Of a stretch of DNA of 64,000 nt, positions 8,682 through 17,037 are shown one piece after another (position 1 is the first letter of the stretch; each line of letters starts with the position of its first letter). Source of the stretch: Proteobacteria bacterium 005FR1. GTDB taxonomy: Bacteria > Pseudomonadota > Gammaproteobacteria > Pseudomonadales > Cellvibrionaceae. Position numbers and translations under genes: made by a program. The notes under the pieces are model-generated. The model searched no databases. It worked only from the letters and a program-made list of their open reading frames with translations, and had not been told where the DNA came from. The stretch lies in contig WACF01000001.1 of NCBI GenBank assembly GCA_026192395.1, forward strand, positions 3,160,309 to 3,224,308. Reading direction: 5' to 3'.

Positions 8682-9494
8682 ATGTCCACCACTCTGATTT
8701 ACATCGCTCTGCTCGGCCTGGTTATGATCAGCGCGGCCTACCTTTTCTTTTGGCCTCGCTATCGTCGCAAGAAAATTCTCAGCGAACGCTTCCCGGAGCA
8801 ATGGGAAACCCTGATGCGCGAGCGCCTCCCTTTTTACCCCAAGCTGCCAGCCGATTTGCAGAAGCAGCTGCGGGACATGGTGCTGTTCTTCATTCGCGAT
8901 AAGAACTTCATCGGCTGCGCAGATCTGGAAGTGACCGATGAAATGAAGGTGCTGATCGCCGCACAGGCCTGCCTGCTTCTCCTCAATCGTCCCAGCTATG
9001 AGTACCCCGAACTCACGGCTATCTACATCTATCCCACCGCCTTCCGTGCCACCCACGAAGTGCAGGACGAACTCGGGCTGGTCACAACCGAAACCCGCGA
9101 CTTGCTCGGAGAATCCTGGAATACCGGCAAGATTATCCTGGCCTGGGACGATGTGGAGAAAGGCGTTCGCAACTTCAATGACGGCTACAACGTGGTCCTG
9201 CATGAATTTGCGCACGCGCTCGACCACGAGTCCGGCGCGGCCAATGGTGCGCCCCTGCTGTACACCAAGGCCGCCTACAAGAGCTGGGCCTATGTGCTGG
9301 GCGAAGAGTTCGAAAAGCTGCAAGCGGGCGGGGACAACATCATCGATCAGTATGGAGCGATAAACCCTGCGGAGTTCTTCGCGGTTGCCACCGAGACCTT
9401 CTTCGAAGAGCCGCATAAGATGCACGAACACCACCAAGAGCTGTTCGAGCAGTTGCGTGAATACTACCGGCTGGACCCGCGGGAGTGGGCCTAG
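8682..9494 (+). CDS. mtfA: Zinc-dependent peptidase, M90 family (MtfA-like)
   Basis: A 270-residue protein with one N-terminal membrane helix (about 5-25) and a zincin-like domain. The zinc motif is H174-E175-F-A-H178 followed by A-L-D-H, and the third ligand region is P-A-E-F-F-A-V-A-T-E with a downstream F-F-E-E-P. This matches MtfA, the aminopeptidase that in E. coli binds the glucose-PTS repressor Mlc, and length agrees (265 in E. coli). No Mlc or PTS gene is nearby, so the regulatory partner may differ. A GGDEF gene follows after a 194-base gap with no obvious function. Confidence 0.88.
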   Translation: MSTTLIYIALLGLVMISAAYLFFWPRYRRKKILSERFPEQWETLMRERLPFYPKLPADLQKQLRDMVLFFIRDKNFIGCADLEVTDEMKVLIAAQACLLLLNRPSYEYPELTAIYIYPTAFRATHEVQDELGLVTTETRDLLGESWNTGKIILAWDDVEKGVRNFNDGYNVVLHEFAHALDHESGAANGAPLLYTKAAYKSWAYVLGEEFEKLQAGGDNIIDQYGAINPAEFFAVATETFFEEPHKMHEHHQELFEQLREYYRLDPREWA

Positions 9495-9688
9495 GTGGCC
9501 GGCCGGACAAACCATTGCTTCAAGTCAAGGAAAAACCGGAAAATGGATTCCGGATTTGGAACCGGTTGAAGGAAATGGTTAGGCTTCGCTGCCTGCCGTG
9601 CAGACGCATTTCTTTCGCGGGATTGTGGTTCTGCAGGAGAAATCCTCTTGTCCGTCAATGCTTTTGTTTTTCCAAACCGGTAGCCTGA

Positions 9689-11092
9689 ATGATCGCGAAC
9701 GTAGGCAGTCTCGGCTCGAGCCGAACTCTTCCTTCAATCTCTTTCTTTGAATCTTATCTGCGCGTGGGCTTGCGCTCCCTTCCGGCCGAGCTGGGCTTGG
9801 TTTGCCAGGTGGAGGGCGAGAGCCACAAGGTTCTGGCGACCATGCAGTCGAAAATGGGGTCGAACATGGACATGGAATTGTCCGGACTCCACGCAAAGAT
9901 CGAAGCTGTATGCCGTCAGGTCATGGACACCGCGGCGATCGTCAGCTCTGCATCGGGGGCCACCCTGCCAGCCCTGATCGCCACTCCGGTCTGGGTGAAC
10001 GGAAAAGTCTTCGCCGTTCTGATCTTTGCTGCCCGGCAACTGGCGGCCACCACTGAGGATCAGGAGCTATTGAAGCTCCTCGCTCGTGGCATCGGGCGGG
10101 AAGTCGAGCGTATTCGGCTGGAGGGCTTCAATGAACAGACCCGCAGAGTGATGCAGGACAGCATCGATCTGTTCGAAAACGCCTTCAACCACGCCTTCAT
10201 TGGGATGGCCCTGGTTGCGCCCAATGGGCGGATGCTGCGCGTCAACCGGGCGCTTTGCGATCTGGTCGGCTATTCAAAAAAGGAGTTGCTCTCCACCGAC
10301 TTCCAGAGCATCACCCACCCCGAGGACCTGGACAAAGATCTGGAGCACCTCAATGAAGTGCTACAGGGACGGCGAAACAGCTATCGGATGGAAAAGCGTT
10401 ACTTTCACCGCAACGGCGATGTGGTCTGGGCCCTGCTGAGTGTATCCGTCATCCGCTCAGAAGATCGGGGGGTCAGATTTCTGATCGCGCAAGTGCAGGA
10501 CATCACCGAGCAGAAAAGAGCGCTGGCGGAGGTCGAAAATCGGGAAGACGAGCTCAGGCTGGCCAACCAGCGATTGGAAGAACTGGCCACCCGGGATTCG
10601 CTGACTGGCCTACAAAACCGCCGCGCCTTCGATCGCCGACTCGAGGAGCTATGGGTGCAAAGCGCTCGCTCGGGGGCTCCCGTGTCCCTGCTCATGCTGG
10701 ATCTGGATCACTTCAAATCCTACAACGACGATTACGGCCATCCGGCGGGTGATCGCGCCTTGACGAGGATCGCTGAGGTCTTGCATAGCTGTTGCCGGGC
10801 CTCGGATCTCGCCGCGCGCTATGGCGGTGAAGAGTTTGCGATCATTTTGCCCGACACCGACGTGGTCGGTTGTGTCGCCCTGGCCGAACGGGTGCGGAAA
10901 AGCGTGGAGAACATTGCCGACCTGCGCCGCAACGTGACCGTCAGCATCGGCTGCGCCACCGCCTTCGGTCCCGGTCGAGAGGTGCTCGCGGGCAAATCCG
11001 CGTTGGTGGAGTTGGCGGATGTCGCAACTTATCGGGCCAAAGCGGCTGGCCGCAATTGCGTGATCCAGGCCGATGAACCGCACAAGCCGTAA
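9689..11092 (+). CDS. Diguanylate cyclase with GAF and PAS sensor domains
   Basis: A 467-residue cytoplasmic protein without membrane helices. Residues about 10-150 look like a GAF domain. Residues about 155-285 form a PAS domain with PAC motif (NAFIGMALVAPNGR-type start, then Q-D-I-T-E-Q-K). A short coiled coil leads to GGDEF from about 305. The active site is G379-G-E-E-F with the metal-binding M-L-D-L-D-H-F-K-S-Y-N stretch. An RxxD inhibition site (RASD) stands five residues before the active site, so the enzyme is probably active and feedback-controlled. The ATG at 9689 has only a weak ribosome site. The bound signal ligand cannot be deduced. Confidence 0.9.
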   Translation: MIANVGSLGSSRTLPSISFFESYLRVGLRSLPAELGLVCQVEGESHKVLATMQSKMGSNMDMELSGLHAKIEAVCRQVMDTAAIVSSASGATLPALIATPVWVNGKVFAVLIFAARQLAATTEDQELLKLLARGIGREVERIRLEGFNEQTRRVMQDSIDLFENAFNHAFIGMALVAPNGRMLRVNRALCDLVGYSKKELLSTDFQSITHPEDLDKDLEHLNEVLQGRRNSYRMEKRYFHRNGDVVWALLSVSVIRSEDRGVRFLIAQVQDITEQKRALAEVENREDELRLANQRLEELATRDSLTGLQNRRAFDRRLEELWVQSARSGAPVSLLMLDLDHFKSYNDDYGHPAGDRALTRIAEVLHSCCRASDLAARYGGEEFAIILPDTDVVGCVALAERVRKSVENIADLRRNVTVSIGCATAFGPGREVLAGKSALVELADVATYRAKAAGRNCVIQADEPHKP

Positions 11093-11210
11093 TCGGGCCC
11101 GTAAAGGCAAGGAATATTCTGCTGCGATTCTCCGTCAAGTCAATCTTGCGCGACCTTGTATTCCGGATTGCGCGGCCGCTTGCATCAAGTGATGAAAGGG
11201 CGACAAGTCA

Positions 11211-12158
11211 CTAATCCGCAAGGCTTTTATGCTTGCTGGCGAGCTGTGAAATGGCCGTGGCCACATCGCGAAGGCAACGGTCCGCCTCCGGCAGCAGGGG
11301 ATAAAAGGCGGGCCAGGCATGGGGCTGGTCTTTCCAGATTCGCAAATGAACATCGACGCCGGCCCGATCCGCTTTTTCGGCGATTCGGATCCCGTCATCG
11401 CGCACGATCTCCATGTCGCTGACGTGAATCCACAGCGGCGGGAAGCCGTCGAAGTCGCCGTACAGGGGCGAAGCCAGCGGTGAACAGGCATCCTGCCCCT
11501 GGAGATAAATGGCGGCGGCCTGAGGAATGCTCTTGCCATTGAACATCGCGCAGCGCTCGTTGTTTTCCCACACCGAGTCACCGGTGGCCAGCAGGTCCGC
11601 ATAAGGAGAGAAAACGAAAGCCGCCGCGGGCAAAGCTTCATCCGCTTTTTTCAGCGCATGAATCAGGGCCAGCGCCAGCCCCCCGCCAGCCGAGTCCCCG
11701 GCCAGCACCAGCTGTTCGGGCGCATAGCCTTGAGCCAGCAACCATCGGTAGGCAGTTAACGCATCCTCCACCGGCGCGGGAAAGGGATGCTCCGGAGCGA
11801 GCCGATAATCCAGTGAAAACAGTCGCGCACCGGCGAGTTGGGCAAGTCGGGAGGTGACTCCGCGGTATTGGCGGGGCGACCCCATCATATAGCCGCCGCC
11901 GTGCAAATAAAGAATGCAGACCGGGGACTCAATTGTTTCCGGCACTTCCCATTCACCCTTGATTTCCGGGTGCCGCACTTCCTCCACCTGAACTCGGCGT
12001 GCAGTCTTTCGTTCCGGGATGCCGCGCTCGAGGCGCTCGCGGGACTTTTGCGGGTCGTAGTTCTGACGAGTGAGGGCGCGCTTCAGCGTTCGGCGCAGGA
12101 CCGCGCTCAGCAAGCGCGATCGAAGGGAAGGATTTTCAAAAACCTGACGTTCAAGCAT
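11211..12158 (-). CDS. Alpha/beta hydrolase, hormone-sensitive-lipase family
   Basis: A 315-residue esterase of bacterial family IV. The oxyanion motif HGGGYMMGSP is followed by the nucleophile elbow GDSAGGGLAL. The acid and histidine of the triad fall in the expected C-terminal places (D near the I-W-I-H-V-S-D-M block; H in Q-P-H-A-W-P). An N-terminal cap rich in R and E precedes the fold. No signal peptide is seen, so it is cytoplasmic. It likely hydrolyses short-chain esters. It converges with the cyclase upstream and diverges from the TPR gene. No strong terminator was found in the 118-base convergent gap. Confidence 0.9.
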   Translation of the reverse strand: MLERQVFENPSLRSRLLSAVLRRTLKRALTRQNYDPQKSRERLERGIPERKTARRVQVEEVRHPEIKGEWEVPETIESPVCILYLHGGGYMMGSPRQYRGVTSRLAQLAGARLFSLDYRLAPEHPFPAPVEDALTAYRWLLAQGYAPEQLVLAGDSAGGGLALALIHALKKADEALPAAAFVFSPYADLLATGDSVWENNERCAMFNGKSIPQAAAIYLQGQDACSPLASPLYGDFDGFPPLWIHVSDMEIVRDDGIRIAEKADRAGVDVHLRIWKDQPHAWPAFYPLLPEADRCLRDVATAISQLASKHKSLAD

Positions 12159-12475
12159 GCAAGCCCTCGGGTTAGAAGTCGCCTGCCATTGGACAGACTG
12201 GCTGTGTTAACTGTTCTGATCGAGCAAAGTGCATGCCTTAACTACCGGGCCCGCATTGCGGCCCTGTGGTTGAGCTCGCTCGTAACCGCTCGGCTCCAGT
12301 GAAGGATTGAAAAAAACTCCAAACTTCAGCTGCGAACTTCCGCCCGAAATCCCATTCAACTATCTATCATCAACCCCTTGCGATTACTCGAAGACAGCTT
12401 CGAGGCTTTCGCTGTTCGCAGCTGAGTCACGGCGCTGCCTTCCAACCGTTCCGCTTCCACGGAAGGAGAACCGCC
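12159..12475. other. Divergent intergenic region, esterase / TPR gene
   Basis: A 317-base gap between divergent genes that must hold both promoters. The only structure I see is a G/C inverted repeat (GGGCC...GGCCC, 12247-12264). No convincing small gene or RNA gene is present. Confidence 0.5.
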
Positions 12476-14131
12476 ATGAAGCTTTCAACCACCCATGGCC
12501 AGTTTCTGGCTCCGCTGCTTACCCTCGCGATTTCGATTACTGTCGTCATGCCGACATCGGCGCAGGACGACACCGTCGTTGACGACCCCTATGGTGGACG
12601 CCTCGGCACTGTCAACTTTCCCGTTTCCTGCGGAGAGAAAGCACAGGCCCAGGCTGCCCGCGGCCTCGCCCTCATGCACCACATGACTTACGAAGGTGCG
12701 CGCAATGCATTCGCCGCTGCCGCCGATACCGACCCCGATTGCGCAATGGCTTACTGGGGTCAGGCCATGAGTTACATCCACCCGCTCTGGTCCGATCCGC
12801 CCAGCGAGGAAGAATTTGCCGAAGGGCAGGAGATGTTGGATCTGGCCAGAGAGCGGGGAGAAAAAACCGATTGGGAGAAAGCCTACATCGCCGCCGCGGA
12901 AGGCTACTACGCGCCCGGCCACAGCAAGAGTGAAAGAGATAACCTCGCCAACTTCGAAACCGGCTGGGCGCTCGTTCACGGCCAGTTTCCGCAAGATACC
13001 GAAGCCGCCTCCTTTTACGCCCTCTCCCACCTCGCCAACGCCGACCCATCCGATAAAAGCTACGAAAGACAGGAGCGCGCCGCCGAAATCGCCAGACAAG
13101 TATTGGAGCGAGAGCCCGACCATCCCGGCGCACACCACTACATCATTCACGCCTATGACTATCCGCCACTGGCGGAAAACGGCCTGGACGTCGCGCGTAG
13201 TTACAGCGACATCGCACCCGCGGTACCGCATGCATTGCATATGGCTTCGCACATTTTCACGCGTCTGGGCTATTGGCCGGAATCCATCGACATGAACGCC
13301 CGCTCAGCCGAGGCTGCACTGGAGCAATCGGAAGGCGGCGAGATTCCCTTCCACTACCTGCACGCGATCGACTACCTCGTCTATGCGCGCCTGCAACGTG
13401 GTGAAGACCAGCAGGCCGAACAGGCCTGGCAGGAAGCGGAACAACTGGACGCCACCTTCGAAGATCACGTTGCCAGCGCCTACACCTTCGCCGCCGTCCC
13501 CGCGCGCCTTGCACTGGAGCGGCAGCAATGGGAGCAGGCTGCATCGCTCGAGCCGCGAGTCCCGGGCGACTACCCCTGGGACAAAGTGCCCGCCATGGAA
13601 GCCATCACCTGGTTTGCAAAAGCGCTCGGTGCCGCGCACAGCAATCAGCCGCAAACCTCACAGGAAGCAGTGCGCAAGCTCACCGAAATACACCAGCAAC
13701 TCGCCGATCAGTCCGACTACTGGGCCAAGCAGGTGGAGATTCAGCAACTGGCCGCGCAGGCCTGGCAGGACTACCTGATCGATGGCCAACAACAGAAGGC
13801 ACTGAGCACCATGCAAAAAGCCGCCGATCTGGAAGCCAGCACCGAAAAGCATCCAGTAACCCCCGGTGAAGTCTTGCCTGCCCAGGAACTGCTCGCCGAC
13901 ATGCTGCTGGACATCGGGCGTTATCATGCTGCACAGAATGAATACCAAGCCGCGCTTAAGCGCAGTCCCAATCGCCTCAACAGCCTGTACGGCATGGCAC
14001 GCGCTGCGGAAATGGCAGGCGATTACCAAACCGCCACCCGCTACTACCGGCAACTTCTCGACGTCACCGCCGACGACGCAAAGGGCGATCGTCTGCTCAA
14101 TGCAAGGACCTTTCTCGGCGAACGGCAGTGA
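12476..14131 (+). CDS. Exported tetratricopeptide-repeat protein
   Basis: A 551-residue protein with a signal peptide (cut near TSA-QD), starting at the ATG behind GGAAGGAG. The early block L-A-L-M-H-H-M-T-Y and A-M-A-Y-W-G-Q-A-M is the hallmark of a family of secreted TPR proteins of unknown function. TPR-like helix pairs recur through the middle and C-terminal parts, the last around Y-Q-A-A-L-K-R-S-P-N-R and Y-Y-R-Q-L-L. A histidine-rich stretch (P-G-A-H-H-Y-I-I-H-A-Y-D-Y) near residue 220 and H-A-L-H-M-A-S-H-I-F further on are conserved-looking and might bind metal (inference). It is probably periplasmic and takes part in protein interactions. Confidence 0.82.
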   Translation: MKLSTTHGQFLAPLLTLAISITVVMPTSAQDDTVVDDPYGGRLGTVNFPVSCGEKAQAQAARGLALMHHMTYEGARNAFAAAADTDPDCAMAYWGQAMSYIHPLWSDPPSEEEFAEGQEMLDLARERGEKTDWEKAYIAAAEGYYAPGHSKSERDNLANFETGWALVHGQFPQDTEAASFYALSHLANADPSDKSYERQERAAEIARQVLEREPDHPGAHHYIIHAYDYPPLAENGLDVARSYSDIAPAVPHALHMASHIFTRLGYWPESIDMNARSAEAALEQSEGGEIPFHYLHAIDYLVYARLQRGEDQQAEQAWQEAEQLDATFEDHVASAYTFAAVPARLALERQQWEQAASLEPRVPGDYPWDKVPAMEAITWFAKALGAAHSNQPQTSQEAVRKLTEIHQQLADQSDYWAKQVEIQQLAAQAWQDYLIDGQQQKALSTMQKAADLEASTEKHPVTPGEVLPAQELLADMLLDIGRYHAAQNEYQAALKRSPNRLNSLYGMARAAEMAGDYQTATRYYRQLLDVTADDAKGDRLLNARTFLGERQ

Positions 14132-14319
14132 CGATGCGGACAACTCATGCGAAAGACGCGATACACCCACTCAGAAGAAGGCTCAGCAAGACGGCTGGGT
14201 TGCAGCAGGGCGTCGAAGTGCATGGCACAGCGCTGCAAGCCCAACCAGGCCCGCCGTCGCCCTGAGCAAAACCGCCAGCGGGAAAAATCAGTTAGCCATT
14301 GACCATGGAGGACAAGGAA

Positions 14320-14533
14320 ATGCCACAGCAAGGACTGGGTCACGTAAGCGCCGCCGAGCTGGAAGCCTATCTGGCCGACGTGCGCTTTCCCGCCGACAAA
14401 GACACCATCTTCCGCCACATCACCCACGAAGGCGCTCCACGCCAAAGTCGTCGAGCTGATCGGCCAGGCCCGCAACAAAACTTACGAATCCACCGCTGAC
14501 CTGGCGGTTGGCATGAGCATGCGATGGCACTGA
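14320..14533 (+). pseudogene. DUF2795 small protein, frameshifted
   Basis: The frame from the ATG at 14320 (good GGAGGACAAGG ribosome site) reads the DUF2795 core A-A-E-L-E-A-Y-L-A-D-V-R-F-P-A-D-K, then leaves the family after H-E-G-A. Removing one C at about 14437-14438 restores a frame reading H-A-K-V-V-E-L-I-G-Q-A-R-N-K-T-Y-E-S-T-A-D-L-A-V-G and stopping at 14531-14533, exactly the expected second half. Two intact relatives lie at 14675 and 19565. It is either a genuine one-base insertion or a sequencing error; without correction the product is a hybrid ending at 14499. Confidence 0.78.
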
Positions 14534-14674
14534 ATTGCATCAAGTGAAAGGATCGGGCTGACTGGAAAGGATGATGCCGGCGATGCTCACGCGATTGGCA
14601 TGAGGCTGGCATCATCATCCGACCTAAGATTGACAGGTATGGAAAACGAAACTGCAAATGCGTGGAGACAAACC

Positions 14675-14881
14675 ATGGCCCAACCGCGAGACGATAAGAT
14701 CAACACGGCAGAGCTGGAACGCTACATCGGTGAGGTAAATTTCCCGGCCACCAAGATCACCATTCTCGGCCAAGCTCAACGCAAGCACGCTCCGCAAGAA
14801 GTCATCGACTACATCCAGAACTCCCCGAACCGAACCTACCACAACATCTTCGATCTGACCGCGGGCGCGCCGCCCGGTTAG
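14675..14881 (+). CDS. DUF2795 domain small protein
   Basis: A 68-residue protein starting at the ATG at 14675, eight bases after GGAG. The whole length is a DUF2795 domain: an opening helix T-A-E-L-E-R-Y-I, a V-N-F-P-A-T-K turn, a second helix ending H-A-P-Q-E-V-I-D-Y-I, and a third part with R-T-Y-H-N-I-F-D-L-T. Family members are often about 60-70 residues and have no established function; a nucleic-acid or regulatory role is a guess. It follows a frameshifted sister copy by 141 bases and ends in front of a strong hairpin. Confidence 0.85.
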   Translation: MAQPRDDKINTAELERYIGEVNFPATKITILGQAQRKHAPQEVIDYIQNSPNRTYHNIFDLTAGAPPG

Positions 14882-14892
14882 GGCAAAATTCT

Positions 14893-14926
14893 CGAGCCTG
14901 CGAGAACAGCTGGTCTCGCAGGCTCG
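14893..14926. terminator. Strong 13-bp hairpin between convergent genes
   Basis: A perfect 13-bp stem CGAGCCTGCGAGA / TCTCGCAGGCTCG with an 8-base loop lies directly after the DUF2795 gene and before the end of the opposite-strand small gene. The T-run is short (CTTT), so termination may be partial or assisted. Confidence 0.72.
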
Positions 14927-14955
14927 CTTTCACACGCCTCCAAAGCAGGGCCAAC

Positions 14956-15183
14956 TCAGCCAACCAGTTTCTCCAGCGTCCGCCGTAGCGCCCGCGCCTG
15001 TTCTTCCATCAGCAGGGAATAATGACTGCGAATTCCAACCGGCAGCGGCTGGTCGCTGTGGTCTAGCGCAGCCTGGGCAGTGCAGAGGGCCAGTAGCGTG
15101 TCGGCTCGAAGGAAGACCTCGTCTTCAAGAGCCGACCTGACCGTTTCGTCGGTGGGCATATTCCGTTCACCGTCCTCTTTCAT
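14956..15183 (-). CDS. Small helical protein of unknown function
   Basis: I read a 75-residue product from the ATG at 15183, which has AGGAG six bases upstream; the longer open frame reaching 15441 lacks such support. The protein is acidic at the N-terminus and helical throughout, with A-L-E-D-E-V-F-L-R-A-D-T-L-L-A-L-C-T-A-Q-A-A-L and a basic C-terminal helix E-E-Q-A-R-A-L-R-R-T-L. No family is recognised. It ends convergently on the DUF2795 hairpin. Confidence rests on start signal and helix pattern only. Confidence 0.5.
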   Translation of the reverse strand: MKEDGERNMPTDETVRSALEDEVFLRADTLLALCTAQAALDHSDQPLPVGIRSHYSLLMEEQARALRRTLEKLVG

Positions 15184-15762
15184 TCTGCGCTCCTGCCTCT
15201 CAGTTCCATTTTTTGCTTGGATGGTCACGACTCGTTTTGTACAACAGATGCCTGCCCATATGTGGGTAATTTGCTGGATCGAGGTGAGATGAATGAGAGT
15301 GTCAGGTGAGAGGACATCGCCCTCTTCAGTAAAGTGGACATCGGCAGGATCGCCGACCGGGGGCGACCTGCCCACTTTTACGGCGCCAATCATCCCCTCC
15401 AGACTACATCCCGAAAAAATAGCTCGGGGACTGGAGAGCATCTCATGTTCTTACGGCATGGTGAGCTCAAAAACACTTAACAACGGCACGGCGACGGCTT
15501 TTCCGTTGCGCCTTCACCTCCACACCAAAACTGCGCGTGTACTGTCATCATTTGCGAGAAGGCAAGAGATATCACGTCCAAGGGCATACGACGAGGCGGC
15601 AGAATATTTCCGACCCGCAGCCATGTACGACGAGCTACCTGATCAGTTTAGAAGGCATCAACATGGTGGCAGCTCTAACGGTGATGCTTAACGCGTTAGG
15701 AGCGTTCTACCGTGCCAACATCCAGGCATAACAACCACTTCACGGCAAGCGGTCAACCCGCG
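15184..15762. other. Non-coding stretch with possible IS-end remnant
   Basis: 579 bases without a supportable gene. At 15330-15354 and 15361-15380 lie imperfect inverted copies sharing TAAA(A)GTGG and CAGG(A)TCGCC; the shape recalls repeated ends of IS21-type elements, but no transposase is present. Open frames here have unlikely composition and no start signals. Confidence 0.35.
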
Positions 15763-16182
15763 CTACTCTGAACCTTCATCCTGAGGCCCCACCCAGAAAT
15801 AGGGGTTGTACGCCACCTCCCACAGAAAACCGTCCGGATCGGCGAAGTAGCCCGCGTAGCCGCCCCAGTCGGTTTTTTGCGGTGACTTTCGAACACTTGC
15901 ACCGGCAGCGATGGCCTGCCGCATCACCGTGTCCACTTCGGCTTCCGATGCCACGTTATGAGCGAGACTGAATGCGGGAAAGCCGCTGCTGTCGTTGCGC
16001 ATGCCGGCGTCCGCTGCGAGATTCTCCCGCCCGTAAATACCCAGCCACGTGCCGTTGAGGGTGAAGAAGGCCACTTCCGGTGGTGACTTCATTCGCGGCA
16101 AGCCAAGCCCCTGCTCGTAAAACTTCACGGAACGTTCAAGCTCATCGACACCTAGTGTGATCATGCTGATGCGCGGTTTCAT
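15763..16182 (-). CDS. VOC family (glyoxalase-like) protein
   Basis: A 139-residue protein with two beta-alpha-beta-beta-beta modules. The first starts I-S-M-I-T-L-G-V-D-E-L-E-R-S-V-K-F-Y and the second ends F-A-D-P-D-G-F-L-W-E-V-A, where the final E is the usual metal ligand. The insert K-T-D-W-G-G-Y-A-G-Y is typical of the PhnB/glyoxalase-like subgroup that acts on unknown small molecules. It is cytoplasmic and monocistronic. The exact reaction cannot be assigned; VOC proteins include lyases, dioxygenases and resistance proteins. Confidence 0.88.
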   Translation of the reverse strand: MKPRISMITLGVDELERSVKFYEQGLGLPRMKSPPEVAFFTLNGTWLGIYGRENLAADAGMRNDSSGFPAFSLAHNVASEAEVDTVMRQAIAAGASVRKSPQKTDWGGYAGYFADPDGFLWEVAYNPYFWVGPQDEGSE

Positions 16183-16375
16183 TGTGACTCCTGTGCAGCG
16201 CGAGGTTGCGGAAAAAACGGCGCAGATAGTCGTGCAGAAGGAATGCCGCCGGCGCCGGCGGTTCGGCGGAACGCTACTTGCTACCTCTGAGCTCTATTCA
16301 TGGGCTCGAGGCCCCCTGTAAAGAAACGGAGTCGAGACGTCCGCCACCGCAAGGCAAGTCGAACAGGGAGATTGC

Positions 16376-16957
16376 ATGAACAGAGTAGTAGCCGGCGCCG
16401 TGGGTGGTTTGCTTGCCACTGTGCCGATGACATTGGCGATGACCCGCCTCTTCAACCAGCTGCCGAGCTCGGAGCAATACCCCTTGCCGCCGCGGGAAAT
16501 CACCGAGACCGTTGCCCGCCGCGCGAAAGGCGGCGAGCGACTCGACGACCGGCAGACGGCTCGCCTCAGTCTGGCGGCGCATTTTGCCTATGGCGCAGTC
16601 ACAGGCGCACTGTATCCATTGCTGTTTCGTCGCTCCCGGAACGCGATACTATACGGAAGCGGCTATGGCGTGGCGATATGGGCGGCGAGTTATCTGGGAT
16701 GGATTCCGGCGGCGAAGATATTGCGACCGGCAACACAGCACCCTGCGCGCAGAAACGCACTGATGCTGGCTGCGCACTGCGTCTGGGGAGCGAAGACCGC
16801 GATGATTACCCAGGCGCTGACTGGTTCGAGCGGCGCGTTCAGCAAAGAGAGGAAATTTTCGCGGGCAAGGCCCGGGCGACAATCGCGGCCTGACGACGTG
16901 CATGCCGTGGACTACAGATATCCGGAACCATCCACGACCAAGCACATCCGCGAATGA
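16376..16957 (+). CDS. YagU/DUF1440-like inner-membrane protein
   Basis: A 193-residue protein starting at the ATG behind AGGGAG. Hydrophobic helices lie near residues 4-24, 68-85, 92-108 and 128-145. The sequence between helices 1 and 2 contains P-L-P-P-R-E-I-T-E, a motif I associate with YagU/DUF1440-type membrane proteins. The last 45 residues are basic and polar, with no membrane character. The role of the family is not firmly known. A long hairpin separates it from the convergent peptidase gene. Confidence 0.6.
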   Translation: MNRVVAGAVGGLLATVPMTLAMTRLFNQLPSSEQYPLPPREITETVARRAKGGERLDDRQTARLSLAAHFAYGAVTGALYPLLFRRSRNAILYGSGYGVAIWAASYLGWIPAAKILRPATQHPARRNALMLAAHCVWGAKTAMITQALTGSSGAFSKERKFSRARPGRQSRPDDVHAVDYRYPEPSTTKHIRE

Positions 16958-16973
16958 AATAACGCCGCTCGGT

Positions 16974-17013
16974 CTGGCAGTCTGTCGAAAATGCGCTTTC
17001 AACAGACTGCCAG
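16974..17013. terminator. Bidirectional hairpin between convergent genes
   Basis: A perfect 12-bp inverted repeat CTGGCAGTCTGT / ACAGACTGCCAG, extended inside the loop by GAAA/TTTC after one mismatch. It lies between the ends of the YagU-like gene and the M3 peptidase gene and has no T-run. Confidence 0.6.
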
Positions 17014-17037
17014 TAACGGAATAGCTGATTGGACAAA

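Noticed and set aside
14675-15183. Toxin-antitoxin pair formed by the small DUF2795 gene and the opposite small gene
   Set aside because: They are convergent, separated by a strong hairpin, and neither resembles a known toxin or antitoxin.
15293-15691. 132-codon open frame on the plus strand
   Set aside because: No ribosome site, poor composition and it runs through the inverted repeat; no family resemblance.
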